64,000 nt of DNA from Thermomonas fusca DSM 15424 (lineage in GTDB: Bacteria; Pseudomonadota; Gammaproteobacteria; Xanthomonadales; Xanthomonadaceae): NCBI RefSeq assembly GCF_000423885.1, contig NZ_AUIV01000009.1, positions 73,241 to 137,240 of the forward strand, given 5' to 3'. Both the position numbers and the translations under genes were made by a program. Below the pieces are notes generated by a model. That model saw only the letters and a program-made list of their open reading frames with translations. It ran no database searches and was not told the origin of the DNA. Shown here piece after piece: positions 7,908 to 16,438 of the stretch (positions are counted from its first letter, which is position 1; each line of letters starts with the position of its first letter).

Positions 7908-9625
7908 AGCGTATCGCGTCGCTGCTGTTCGCCCTGCTGCTGCCACTGGCGGCAACCGCTGCTCCCGTCGATCCGGCCGCGCATCCGCCCGGCGCCGCGA
8001 TCGCGTCCGCACACACGCTGGCCACCGACGCCGGCATCGAGGTGATCGGCAAGGGTGGCAACGCCTTCGACGCCGCGGTAGCGGTATCGGCGGCATTGTC
8101 TGTGGTCGAGCCGATCAGCTCCGGGCTGGGCGGCGGCGGCCTGTGGCTGCTGCATGACGCCCGGAGCGGGCGTGACGTATTCGTGGACGCGCGCGAAACC
8201 TCGCCGGCTTCGGCCACGCCCGAGCGCTTCCTCGACAAGGACGGCAATCTCGATCCCGACCGCGCCCAGAACGGCCCGTGGGCGGCCGGCATCCCCGGTC
8301 TGCCGGCGATGCTGGTGCACGTGGCGGAAAAATACGGCCGCCTGCCGCTGTCGCAGTCGCTGGCCCCGGCCATCCGGATCGCCCGCGACGGCTTCCCCGT
8401 GTACGCGCGGATGGCGCGCGGCTACGCGACCAAGCGCAAGGTGATGGATCGCTACCCCGGCACCCGCGCGGTGTTCTCGCCGAACGGCAAGCCGATCGCC
8501 GAAGGCGACCTGCTGCGCCAGCCCGACCTGGCCGCCACCCTGCAGCGGTTGGCAACGCAGGGTTTCGATGGTTTCTACCGCGGCACCACCGCCAGGAAGC
8601 TGGTGGCCGGCGTCAACGCGCAGGGCGGGCAGTGGCGGCTGGACGAGCTGGCCGGCTACCGGGTGAAAGAGCGTGAGCCGATCCGCTTCCGCTACCACGA
8701 CTGGGACATCGTCACCGCGCCGCCGGTGTCCTCGGGCGGCATCGCGCTGGCGCAGATGCTGCAGATCCTCGAGCCCTACGACCTCAAGGCGATGCCGGAG
8801 GCCGAACGCGTGCACCTGGTGGTGGAATCGATGCGCCGCGCCTTCCGCGACCGCACGTTCTACCTCGGCGATCCCGACTTCGTGCAGGTGCCGCAACGGC
8901 TGCTGACCAGCGCCGACTACGCCGCCGGGCTGCGCGCCACCATCAATCCCGCCAAGGCCACCCCCAGCAACCTGCTGTCGGGCCAGCCCACGCCGCTGGA
9001 AGACGAGGAAACCACCCATTTCTCGATCATCGACGCCGAGGGCAACCGGGTTGCCGCCACCCAGACGGTGAACCTGCTGTTCGGCTCCGGACTGGTCCCT
9101 CCGGGTACCGGCGTCCTGCTCAACAACGAGATGGACGACTTCGCGCTCAAGCCCGGCACCCCCAACGCGTTCGGGGTGATGGGTTACGAGGCCAACGCGC
9201 CCAAGCCCGGCAAGCGCATGCTCAGCTCGATGACCCCGACCTTCATGGAATCGAAGGACAAGGTGGTGGTACTGGGCACGCCGGGCGGCAGCCGCATCAT
9301 CACCATGGTCCTGCTGGGCATCCTCGGCTACGACGCCGGACTGGATGCGCGGCAGGTCGCCGCGCTGCCGCGCTACCACCACCAGTGGCTGCCGGACGTG
9401 ATCGGCGCCGAGCCGGGGGCGATTTCCACGGAAGCGGCGGCTGCATTGCGGGCGATGGGCCACACGCTTGACCTGCCGCCGGCGGAAGCCGAAGGCGGGC
9501 GCGGTTCCAGCCATGTCTGGGGCAACCTGCAGACGGTGGAGTGGGTGCGCGACGGCAACCTCCTGCGCGGCGGCAGCGACCCGCGCTACCCGGAAGGCAA
9601 GGCAGCCGTGCTGCCGCAGCCGTAA
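7904..9625 (+). CDS. ggt: Gamma-glutamyltransferase (glutathione hydrolase)
   Basis: 573-residue periplasmic N-terminal nucleophile hydrolase that cleaves gamma-glutamyl bonds, chiefly of glutathione. A signal peptide (MKRIASLLFALLLPLAATAA) is followed by the large-subunit region with GKGGNAFDAAVA and SSGLGGGG. The autocleavage site and nucleophile is Thr370 in EETTHFSIID; the small subunit carries the substrate motif TPGGSRI and the mature chain ends near PEGKAAVLPQP. All expected landmarks are intact and the length is normal (about 580). It overlaps the ferredoxin stop by 4 bp. A MAPEG-family gene, a group often tied to glutathione chemistry, lies two genes downstream. Confidence 0.95.
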   Translation: MKRIASLLFALLLPLAATAAPVDPAAHPPGAAIASAHTLATDAGIEVIGKGGNAFDAAVAVSAALSVVEPISSGLGGGGLWLLHDARSGRDVFVDARETSPASATPERFLDKDGNLDPDRAQNGPWAAGIPGLPAMLVHVAEKYGRLPLSQSLAPAIRIARDGFPVYARMARGYATKRKVMDRYPGTRAVFSPNGKPIAEGDLLRQPDLAATLQRLATQGFDGFYRGTTARKLVAGVNAQGGQWRLDELAGYRVKEREPIRFRYHDWDIVTAPPVSSGGIALAQMLQILEPYDLKAMPEAERVHLVVESMRRAFRDRTFYLGDPDFVQVPQRLLTSADYAAGLRATINPAKATPSNLLSGQPTPLEDEETTHFSIIDAEGNRVAATQTVNLLFGSGLVPPGTGVLLNNEMDDFALKPGTPNAFGVMGYEANAPKPGKRMLSSMTPTFMESKDKVVVLGTPGGSRIITMVLLGILGYDAGLDARQVAALPRYHHQWLPDVIGAEPGAISTEAAAALRAMGHTLDLPPAEAEGGRGSSHVWGNLQTVEWVRDGNLLRGGSDPRYPEGKAAVLPQP

Positions 9626-9649
9626 CGCAGCGAGGGGTACGTTCCCGCC

Positions 9650-10540
<891 letters not shown>

Positions 10541-10548
10541 GCACCGCG

Positions 10549-10935
10549 ATGCCGAAGATCACCCTGCTGTTCGCCGCCCTGCACGTGCTGCTGATGCTGG
10601 CCCTGCTGGTGCCGATCTCGCGGCATCGTCACGCTCACAAGATCGGCTTGGGTGATGGCGGCGACAAGCTGCTGGCGCGCCGGATCCGGGTGCACGGCAA
10701 TTTCGTCGAGCACGCACCGTTCGCGCTTCTGGTGCTGGCGCTGCTGGAGCTGTGCGGGCTGCCGGCCGCGGCCACCTGGGGGTTCGGCGGCGCGCTGTTG
10801 CTGGGTCGGGTGCTGCACGCGCTGGGGTTGTCGCGCGGCGGTGGTTATTCGATCGGGCGCTTCTGGGGCACCGCGCTGACCTGGCTGGTGTTCCTGCTGA
10901 TGGCGCTGGCCGGGCTCTGGCTGGCGCTGCGCTGA
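10549..10935 (+). CDS. MAPEG family membrane protein
   Basis: 128-residue integral membrane protein with four predicted helices (about residues 5-22, 52-70, 72-88, 105-127). The pattern RRIRVHGNFVEHAPFALLVLALLE is the MAPEG signature (RVHGNFVEYVP in relatives), and LLLGRVLHALGLS with a following small loop is also typical. MAPEG proteins include glutathione transferases and peroxidases of the membrane; bacterial members are mostly uncharacterised. It closes the ggt/MBL unit and ends 7 bp before the convergent upp. Confidence 0.88.
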   Translation: MPKITLLFAALHVLLMLALLVPISRHRHAHKIGLGDGGDKLLARRIRVHGNFVEHAPFALLVLALLELCGLPAAATWGFGGALLLGRVLHALGLSRGGGYSIGRFWGTALTWLVFLLMALAGLWLALR

Positions 10936-10942
10936 GCCGCGC

Positions 10943-11575
10943 TCAGTCCACCGGCGTCCCGAACAGACGGTCGCCGGCATCGCCCAGGCCGGGACGGATA
11001 TAGGCGTTCTCGTCCAGCCGTTCGTCGATGGCGGCAACGAACACCTCGATGTCCGGGTGCTCCGCTGCCAGCACCGCCAGCCCTTCCGGCGCGGCGACCA
11101 GGAAGATGCACTTGATCCGCGGGCAGCCCGCCTGCTTGAGCATGGTGACGGCCGCCGCGGCGCTGCCGCCGGTGGCCAGCATCGGGTCGATCAGCAGCGC
11201 GGTGCGCTGGTCCATGCGGTCGGCCAGGCGCTGGTAATAGCCCTCGGGGCGATGCGTGGTCTCATTGCGGCGCAGCCCGATCACGCTGACCGGGGCCGCC
11301 GGCAGCAGCGCCTGCACGCCGGGCAGGAAACCAAGGCCGGCGCGCAGGATCGGCACCAGGGTGAGGTCTTCGCCGCGCACGTGCTCGACCTGCAGCGGGC
11401 CGGCCCACGTCTGCACCGTCATCGGTTCGGTGGGCAGGTCGCGGGTGGCTTCGAATGCCAGCAAGCCTGCGATCTCGCCGGCCAGCTGGCGGAAGTGCAC
11501 CGGGTCGGTGGCGATGTCGCGCAGCTTGCCAAGCTTGTGTTTGACCAGCGGATGGTCGACGGTGATGGTCTTCAT
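10943..11575 (-). CDS. upp: Uracil phosphoribosyltransferase
   Basis: 210-residue pyrimidine salvage enzyme converting uracil and PRPP to UMP. The start is typical (MKTITVDHPLVKHKLGKLRD). Other landmarks are PILRAGLGFLPG, the PRPP loop LIDPMLATGGSAAAAV and the C-terminal uracil-binding GLGDAGDRLFGT. Length matches E. coli Upp (208). It lies 29 bp downstream of a terminator closing the aminotransferase gene on the same strand, so it should have its own promoter in that short gap or depend on readthrough. No uracil permease gene adjoins it. Confidence 0.97.
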   Translation of the reverse strand: MKTITVDHPLVKHKLGKLRDIATDPVHFRQLAGEIAGLLAFEATRDLPTEPMTVQTWAGPLQVEHVRGEDLTLVPILRAGLGFLPGVQALLPAAPVSVIGLRRNETTHRPEGYYQRLADRMDQRTALLIDPMLATGGSAAAAVTMLKQAGCPRIKCIFLVAAPEGLAVLAAEHPDIEVFVAAIDERLDENAYIRPGLGDAGDRLFGTPVD

Positions 11576-11603
11576 GGCGCAAGCCTAGCCGGATAGCGCA
11601 CGC

Positions 11604-11635
11604 AAAAACAAACGGGGCGGCCAATGGCCGCCCCG
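11604..11635 (-). terminator. Rho-independent terminator of the aminotransferase gene
   Basis: A perfect 10-bp GC stem (CGGGGCGGCC and GGCCGCCCCG, 3-nt loop) is followed on the minus strand by TTTGTTTTT. It separates the aminotransferase gene from upp. Confidence 0.85.
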
Positions 11636-11664
11636 CTGCATTGCATCGTCGCAAGTGCGCCGGT

Positions 11665-13158
11665 TCAGGCCGCCGCGGCCTGGGACACCCGCGGGCCTTC
11701 CAGCAGCGCGCGCTTGACCACGTTGACCACCAGCTGCAGTTCTTCCCTGGTGACCGCGAACTGCGGGGTGAAGCGCAGCGAGTTCTCGCCGCCGTGGATC
11801 ACGCCGATGCCGTGCTCGCGCATCCATTCCTCGGTGGAACCGGCGCCGTAGCCCTTGAACTGCTTGGTCAGTTCGCAGGAGAACAGCAGGCCGGTGCCCT
11901 GCACCTTGGTGATCGGGCCGCCCAGTTCCGCCTGCAGCGCTTCCAGCAGGGCCACGGCGTCGCGGCCGCGCTGCTGGATGTTGGCGCGCAGTTCCGGAGT
12001 CAGCGAAGCCAGCACGGTGCAGGCCACGTCCAGGGCGCGCGGGTTGGCGGTCATGGTGTTGCCGTACAGGCCGCGCTTGTAGATGTCGGCCGCGGCCTCG
12101 CTGACCGCCAGCACCGACAGCGGGTACTGGCCGGCGTTGAGCGCCTTGGAATAGGTTTCCATGTCCGGCGCCTCGGCCTGCTCGAAGCCGGGGTAGTCCA
12201 CGATCGACAGGTAACCGGTGGCGCGCAGGCCGGCCTGGATCGAGTCGACCAGCAGCAGGCTGCCGTGGGCGCGGGTCAGTTCGCGGGCCAGGTTGTAGAA
12301 GTCGACCGGCACGCTGCGGCCGGGGTCGCCTTCGCCCATGACTGGCTCGAGGAACATCGCCTCGATGAACCAGCCGTTGGCATCGGCCTCGGCGAAGATC
12401 CTGCGCAGCGCGTCCTTGTCGTACGGCGCCACCGTCAACACGGAGTCCTCGCCGCGGAAGCTGGCCAGGTGCTGCAGATAGGTCTTGCGGCTGGAGTCGG
12501 AATACAGCGCCGGGCGCTCGGTGCGGCCGTGGAAGGCACCCTTCACCACCAGCCGCTTGATCGTCTTGCCGGCATGGCGGGCACCGGCGTCGGTCTGGGT
12601 CTTGGCGTTGGCATCGACGATGCGCGAGGCCAGCGACACCGACTCGGAGCCGGAGTTCAGGCACATGAAAGCGGTGTAGGGGCAGCCGCCGCGGGTCTGG
12701 CCGATTTCCGCGCGCATCGCGCGGGTGAAGCGGAGCTGGGAGACGCTGGGGGTCATGATGTTGGCCATCGCCTGCGGCTTGGCCATCGCCTCCAGCACCG
12801 CCTGCGGCGCGTGGCCCAGGCCCAGCATGCCGTAGCCGCCGGTGTCGTACAGCACCGCGCCCTTGAGAGTGACGATCCATGGGCCACGCGCGGCCAGCGC
12901 CACGTAGGGGTTGGTGGCATCGGCGGCGTAGAAGTTGATGAAATCGGCCTGCACCTGCGCGGCCTGGGCGTTTTCGTCCAGCGCCAGCAACTCCGGGAAC
13001 TCCTCGCCGATTCGCGCGTATTCGGCGGCCGCGGCGGCGATGGCTTCGCCCAGCTGCGGGTCGCGCGCGGCGAAATCGAGGATGACGGCGTCGTCCAGGC
13101 CGACGGTGCGGACCTTGCCGTGGGCACGCAGCGGGGCGAGGGTGTCGATCAGGCTCAT
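11665..13158 (-). CDS. Class III (ornithine/lysine-type) PLP-dependent aminotransferase
   Basis: 497-residue fold-type I aminotransferase. Visible landmarks: NSGSESVSLASRI (cofactor phosphate loop), KGAFHGRT, LLLVDSIQAGLRATG (PLP-ring Asp) and TYSKALNAG, whose Lys should bind PLP. The usual D-E-x-Q after the Asp is D-S-I-Q here, and the protein is longer than typical class III enzymes (about 430), with an extra N-terminal segment of about 90 residues. The substrate is not identifiable; lysine or another diamine or amino acid is plausible because an Lrp/AsnC regulator is divergently adjacent. GGGAG lies 8 nt before the ATG. Confidence 0.85.
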   Translation of the reverse strand: MSLIDTLAPLRAHGKVRTVGLDDAVILDFAARDPQLGEAIAAAAAEYARIGEEFPELLALDENAQAAQVQADFINFYAADATNPYVALAARGPWIVTLKGAVLYDTGGYGMLGLGHAPQAVLEAMAKPQAMANIMTPSVSQLRFTRAMRAEIGQTRGGCPYTAFMCLNSGSESVSLASRIVDANAKTQTDAGARHAGKTIKRLVVKGAFHGRTERPALYSDSSRKTYLQHLASFRGEDSVLTVAPYDKDALRRIFAEADANGWFIEAMFLEPVMGEGDPGRSVPVDFYNLARELTRAHGSLLLVDSIQAGLRATGYLSIVDYPGFEQAEAPDMETYSKALNAGQYPLSVLAVSEAAADIYKRGLYGNTMTANPRALDVACTVLASLTPELRANIQQRGRDAVALLEALQAELGGPITKVQGTGLLFSCELTKQFKGYGAGSTEEWMREHGIGVIHGGENSLRFTPQFAVTREELQLVVNVVKRALLEGPRVSQAAAA

Positions 13159-13298
13159 ATAGGGTCTCCCGTCCAGGGCCGGGCCGCGGGACCGCGGCTG
13201 GCGAAACCCACATTATGGCGGGATTGGCGTCATTCGGTAGGGTGAATTCGCCTTGTCCGCCGAGCAAAATGGGCGGAACGACGTTATCATTCGGCGAT
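13159..13298. promoter_or_regulatory. Divergent control region, aminotransferase / Lrp gene
   Basis: The 140 bp between the divergent genes holds an inverted repeat, TCCGCC (13256-13261) and GGCGGA (13272-13277), separated by an AT-rich 10-bp spacer. The pair TCATTCGG (13230 region) and TCATTCGGCG (13287 region) is repeated directly. Lrp/AsnC regulators usually bind such weakly symmetric sites beside their own gene, so this is the likely operator. That is inference. Confidence 0.4.
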
Positions 13299-13730
13299 AT
13301 GCGAATTTCCCCTGCCGACGAACAGCTGCTGTCCCTGCTCCGAGAGGACGCCCGCGCCGCCACCGCCGACATCGCCCGCCGGCTGGGGCTGTCGCGCACC
13401 ACCGTGCAGAACCGCATCGCGCGGCTGGAACAGCAGGGCGTGATCCGCGGCTATACCGTGCGGGTGGACGACGAACTGGAGCGCAGCCGCATCCGCGCGC
13501 ACATCCTCATCACCCTGCGGCCCAAGCAGATGACTGCGGTGGTCAAGGCCCTGCAGGCCATGCACGAGGTGCGGGTGCTGTATTCGATCAGCGGTGACAA
13601 CGACCTGATCGCTTTGGCGGTCACCGCCACGGTGGGTGAGATGGACGTGCTGACCGACCGCATCGGCGTCATCGACGGGGTGGAGCGCACCAATACCTCG
13701 ATCATCCTGTCGACCAAGTTCGAACGCTGA
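13299..13730 (+). CDS. Lrp/AsnC family transcriptional regulator
   Basis: 143-residue feast/famine regulator. The N-terminal winged helix-turn-helix spans about residues 5-50 (DEQLLSLLREDARAATADIARRLGLSRTTVQNRIARLEQQGVI). The C-terminal RAM/ASNC ligand-binding and oligomerisation domain has AHILITLRP and YSISGDNDLIALAV, the glycine-rich effector pocket. The ATG at 13299 was chosen because MRISPADEQLL aligns with the family start; an upstream in-frame ATG would extend into the control region. The divergent aminotransferase is the most likely target. Confidence 0.93.
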   Translation: MRISPADEQLLSLLREDARAATADIARRLGLSRTTVQNRIARLEQQGVIRGYTVRVDDELERSRIRAHILITLRPKQMTAVVKALQAMHEVRVLYSISGDNDLIALAVTATVGEMDVLTDRIGVIDGVERTNTSIILSTKFER

Positions 13731-13771
13731 CGCGGCTTACAATGCGCGGTTCCCTCGCCGCGCCCGCGCCT

Positions 13772-14812
13772 TTGAAAACCTCCGATTTCCACTACGACCT
13801 GCCGCCGGAACTGATCGCACAGGCGCCGCTGCCGGAGCGTTCGGCCAGCCGCCTGCTGCACGTGCCGGCGGGCGATGCCGCCTTCGCCGACCTGCAGGTG
13901 CGCGACCTGCCGTCGCTGCTGCAGCCTGGCGACCTGCTGGTGTTCAACGACACCCGGGTGATCCCGGCGCGGCTGTTCGGTGCCAAGGCCACCGGCGGGC
14001 GGGTGGAGATCCTGATCGAGCGCTTGCTGCCGAACAACGAGGCGCGCGTGCAGCTGGGCGTGAGCAAGCCGCCGCAGATCGGGAGCCGGCTCGCGCTGGA
14101 TGCGGGCGGCGAGGCGGAGGTGCTGGCGCGCCTTGACGACGGTTTCTGGCAGCTGCGCTTCCACCTGGCCGGCGCAGTGGAGGAGTGGCTGCAGCACGCC
14201 GGCCAGCTGCCGCTGCCGCCCTACATCGAACGCCGCCCGGACGCGGCCGACGCCGAGCGCTACCAGACCGTGTTCGCGCGCGAAACCGGCGCCGTGGCTG
14301 CGCCCACCGCCGGGCTGCATTTCGACGAGGCATTGCTGGACGCACTGCGCGCACGCGGCGTCGAGTTCGGCCACGTGACCCTGCACGTTGGCGCCGGCAC
14401 CTTCCAGCCGGTGCGGGTGGACGATGTGCACAAGCACCGCATGCACAGCGAGTGGATCAACGTCGGCGCGGAACTTGTCGCCAAGGTGCGGCGCGCGCGC
14501 GCCGCCGGCGGACGGGTGATTGCCGTGGGCACCACCGTGGTGCGCGCGCTGGAGAGCGCGATGGTCGATGGCGAACTTTTGCCGTTCGCCGGCGATACCA
14601 GCATCTTCATCTTCCCCGGCTACAAGATCCGCAGCATCGACGCGCTGATGACCAATTTCCACCTGCCCGAATCGACCCTGCTGATGCTGGTGTCGGCGTT
14701 CGCCGGCAAGCAGCGGATGTTCGCCGCCTACGAACACGCGGTGCGCCAGCGCTACCGCTTCTTCAGCTATGGGGATGCGATGCTGCTGTGGCCGCAGGAG
14801 GTTTCCGCATGA
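13772..14812 (+). CDS. queA: S-adenosylmethionine:tRNA ribosyltransferase-isomerase QueA
   Basis: 346-residue enzyme that transfers and isomerises the ribosyl moiety of SAM onto preQ1-tRNA, giving epoxyqueuosine. Landmarks: SDFHYDLPPELIAQAPLPERSASRLL, LLVFNDTRVIPARLFG, AAPTAGLHFDEALLDAL, VTLHVGAGTFQPVR and NFHLPESTLLMLVSAFAG. The TTG at 13772 was chosen: KTSDFHYDLP then lines up with the family N-terminus, and a -10-like TACAAT (13738-13743) overlaps the alternative ATG at 13742, which would put that ATG before the transcript start. Starting at 13742 adds MRGSLAAPAP. It overlaps tgt by 4 bp. Confidence 0.95.
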   Translation: MKTSDFHYDLPPELIAQAPLPERSASRLLHVPAGDAAFADLQVRDLPSLLQPGDLLVFNDTRVIPARLFGAKATGGRVEILIERLLPNNEARVQLGVSKPPQIGSRLALDAGGEAEVLARLDDGFWQLRFHLAGAVEEWLQHAGQLPLPPYIERRPDAADAERYQTVFARETGAVAAPTAGLHFDEALLDALRARGVEFGHVTLHVGAGTFQPVRVDDVHKHRMHSEWINVGAELVAKVRRARAAGGRVIAVGTTVVRALESAMVDGELLPFAGDTSIFIFPGYKIRSIDALMTNFHLPESTLLMLVSAFAGKQRMFAAYEHAVRQRYRFFSYGDAMLLWPQEVSA

Positions 14813-15933
14813 GCCGCATGAATTTCCAGCTTCTGCAAACCGATGGCGCCGCCCGCCGCGGCCGCATCACCTTCCCGCGCGGGGTCATCGAAACGCCGGC
14901 ATTCATGCCCGTGGGTACCTACGGTTCGGTCAAGGGCGTGCTGCCGCAGCAGGTGCGCGACCTGGGCGCGCAGATCATCCTCGGCAACACCTTCCACCTG
15001 TTCCTGCGGCCCGGTCTCGAAGTGATCGAAGCGCACGGCGGGCTGCATGGCTTCGCCCGCTGGGACGGGCCGATCCTGACCGACTCCGGTGGCTTCCAGG
15101 TGTTCTCGCTGGCGCACCGCCGCAAGATCACCGAGGCCGGCGTGACCTTCGCCGCGCCCATCGACGGCCGCAAGGTCTTCCTCGGCCCGGAAGAGTCCAT
15201 GCACATCCAGAAGGTGCTGGGCAGCGACATCGTGATGATATTCGACGAGTGTCCGCCGGTGAACGGCAAGGACGGCGAGCCGGTGCACCGGCGGGTGGTC
15301 GAGAAGTCGATGGAGCTGTCGCTGCGCTGGGCCGAACGCTCGAAGAAGGCGCACGAAGGCAACGATGCGGCGCTGTTCGGCATCGTCCAGGGCGGCGTGC
15401 ACCACGACCTGCGCACGCTGTCGGCGCAAGGCCTGCAGCAGATCGGCTTCGACGGCTATGCCGTGGGCGGGCTGGCGGTGGGCGAGAGCGAGGACGAGCG
15501 CAACGCCATGCTCGACCACACCTGCCCGCAGCTGCCGCAGGACCGCCCGCGCTACTTGATGGGCGTGGGCCGACCGGAGGACCTGGTGGAAGCGGTGGCG
15601 CGCGGCATCGACATGTTCGACTGCGTGATGCCGACCCGCAACGCCCGCAACGGCCATTTCTTCACCTCCACCGGCGTGGTGCGCGTGCGCAACAGCCAGT
15701 ACGAGCACGACCTGCGGCCGATCGAAGAGGGTTGCGACTGCGTGGCCTGCGCCGGCGGCTTCAGCCGCAGCTACCTGCGCCACCTCGACCGCTGCAACGA
15801 AATGCTGGCGCCGATGCTGGGCACACTGCACAACCTGCGCTACTACCAGCGACTGATGGCCCAGATGCGGGATGCCATCGCGGCGGGAACTTTCACGGAG
15901 TTCCGCGAGTCTTTCTACGCCATGCGCGGCTGA
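14809..15933 (+). CDS. tgt: tRNA-guanine transglycosylase
   Basis: 374-residue enzyme exchanging G34 for preQ1 in tRNAs for Asp, Asn, His and Tyr, the step before QueA. Landmarks: ETPAFMPVGTYGSVKG, ILTDSGGFQVFSL (general acid/base Asp), the GFDGYAVGGLAVGE loop, DCVMPTRNARNGHFF (catalytic Asp) and the zinc site CDCVACAGGFSRSYLRHL plus a downstream His. The start overlaps queA (ATGA); an alternative ATG at 14818 would remove three residues. The order queA-tgt-yajC-secD-secF is conserved in proteobacteria. Confidence 0.98.
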   Translation: MSRMNFQLLQTDGAARRGRITFPRGVIETPAFMPVGTYGSVKGVLPQQVRDLGAQIILGNTFHLFLRPGLEVIEAHGGLHGFARWDGPILTDSGGFQVFSLAHRRKITEAGVTFAAPIDGRKVFLGPEESMHIQKVLGSDIVMIFDECPPVNGKDGEPVHRRVVEKSMELSLRWAERSKKAHEGNDAALFGIVQGGVHHDLRTLSAQGLQQIGFDGYAVGGLAVGESEDERNAMLDHTCPQLPQDRPRYLMGVGRPEDLVEAVARGIDMFDCVMPTRNARNGHFFTSTGVVRVRNSQYEHDLRPIEEGCDCVACAGGFSRSYLRHLDRCNEMLAPMLGTLHNLRYYQRLMAQMRDAIAAGTFTEFRESFYAMRG

Positions 15934-15981
15934 TGGCTCCCCCGACCCCCCCTGTGGCAGAGGGGGGGGGCGGCCCGGGCG

Positions 15982-15990
15982 TGGCATAAT
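15982..15990 (+). promoter_or_regulatory. Possible extended -10 promoter of yajC-secDF
   Basis: TGGCATAAT combines a TG extension with a -10-like CATAAT (5 of 6), 51 bp before yajC. No -35 box is visible because that position falls in a G-rich stretch. Just upstream, a run of C and a run of G (15944-15970) form a strong stem that could end part of the tgt transcript. Confidence 0.35.
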
Positions 15991-16041
15991 CCCCGGCTGG
16001 CCTCGGCCAGACCTTCTGTTTTCGCTGACCACGGATTCCCG

Positions 16042-16383
16042 ATGAACCCGCTCGATTTCCTGATTCCCGTTGCCAATGCCCAGGCCGCCGCTCCCGCCGC
16101 CGCCCCCAGCATGATGTCCACCCTGCTGTTCCCGGTCATCCTGATCGCGATCATGTATTTCCTGATGATCCGCCCGCAGATGAAGCGCCAGAAGGAGCAC
16201 AAGGCGATGCTGGACAAGCTGTCCAAGGGCGACGAAGTCATCACCAGCGGCGGCATTGCCGGCACCGTGGTGGCGATGAGCGATGCCTTCATCACCGTCG
16301 AAGTGGCCAGCGGCGTGCAGCTGCGCGTGCAGAAGGGCGCCATCGCCAGCGTTCTGCCCAAGGGCACGTTGAAGTCCGCCTGA
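16042..16383 (+). CDS. yajC: Preprotein translocase accessory subunit YajC
   Basis: 113-residue single-span membrane protein that associates with SecDF and SecYEG. The N-terminus is short and Ala-rich. One transmembrane helix (about residues 24-45, STLLFPVILIAIMYFLMI) is followed by the conserved RPQMKRQKEHKAMLDKLSKGDEVITSGGIAGTV and a small cytoplasmic beta domain. It lies between tgt and secD as usual. SecD begins 55 bp later on the same strand. Confidence 0.97.
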   Translation: MNPLDFLIPVANAQAAAPAAAPSMMSTLLFPVILIAIMYFLMIRPQMKRQKEHKAMLDKLSKGDEVITSGGIAGTVVAMSDAFITVEVASGVQLRVQKGAIASVLPKGTLKSA

Positions 16384-16438
16384 TCCATTCCCAGCCGCAA
16401 GAGGCGTGCGCCCCCGGGGGCGTGCGCGGGGTGCCGCG

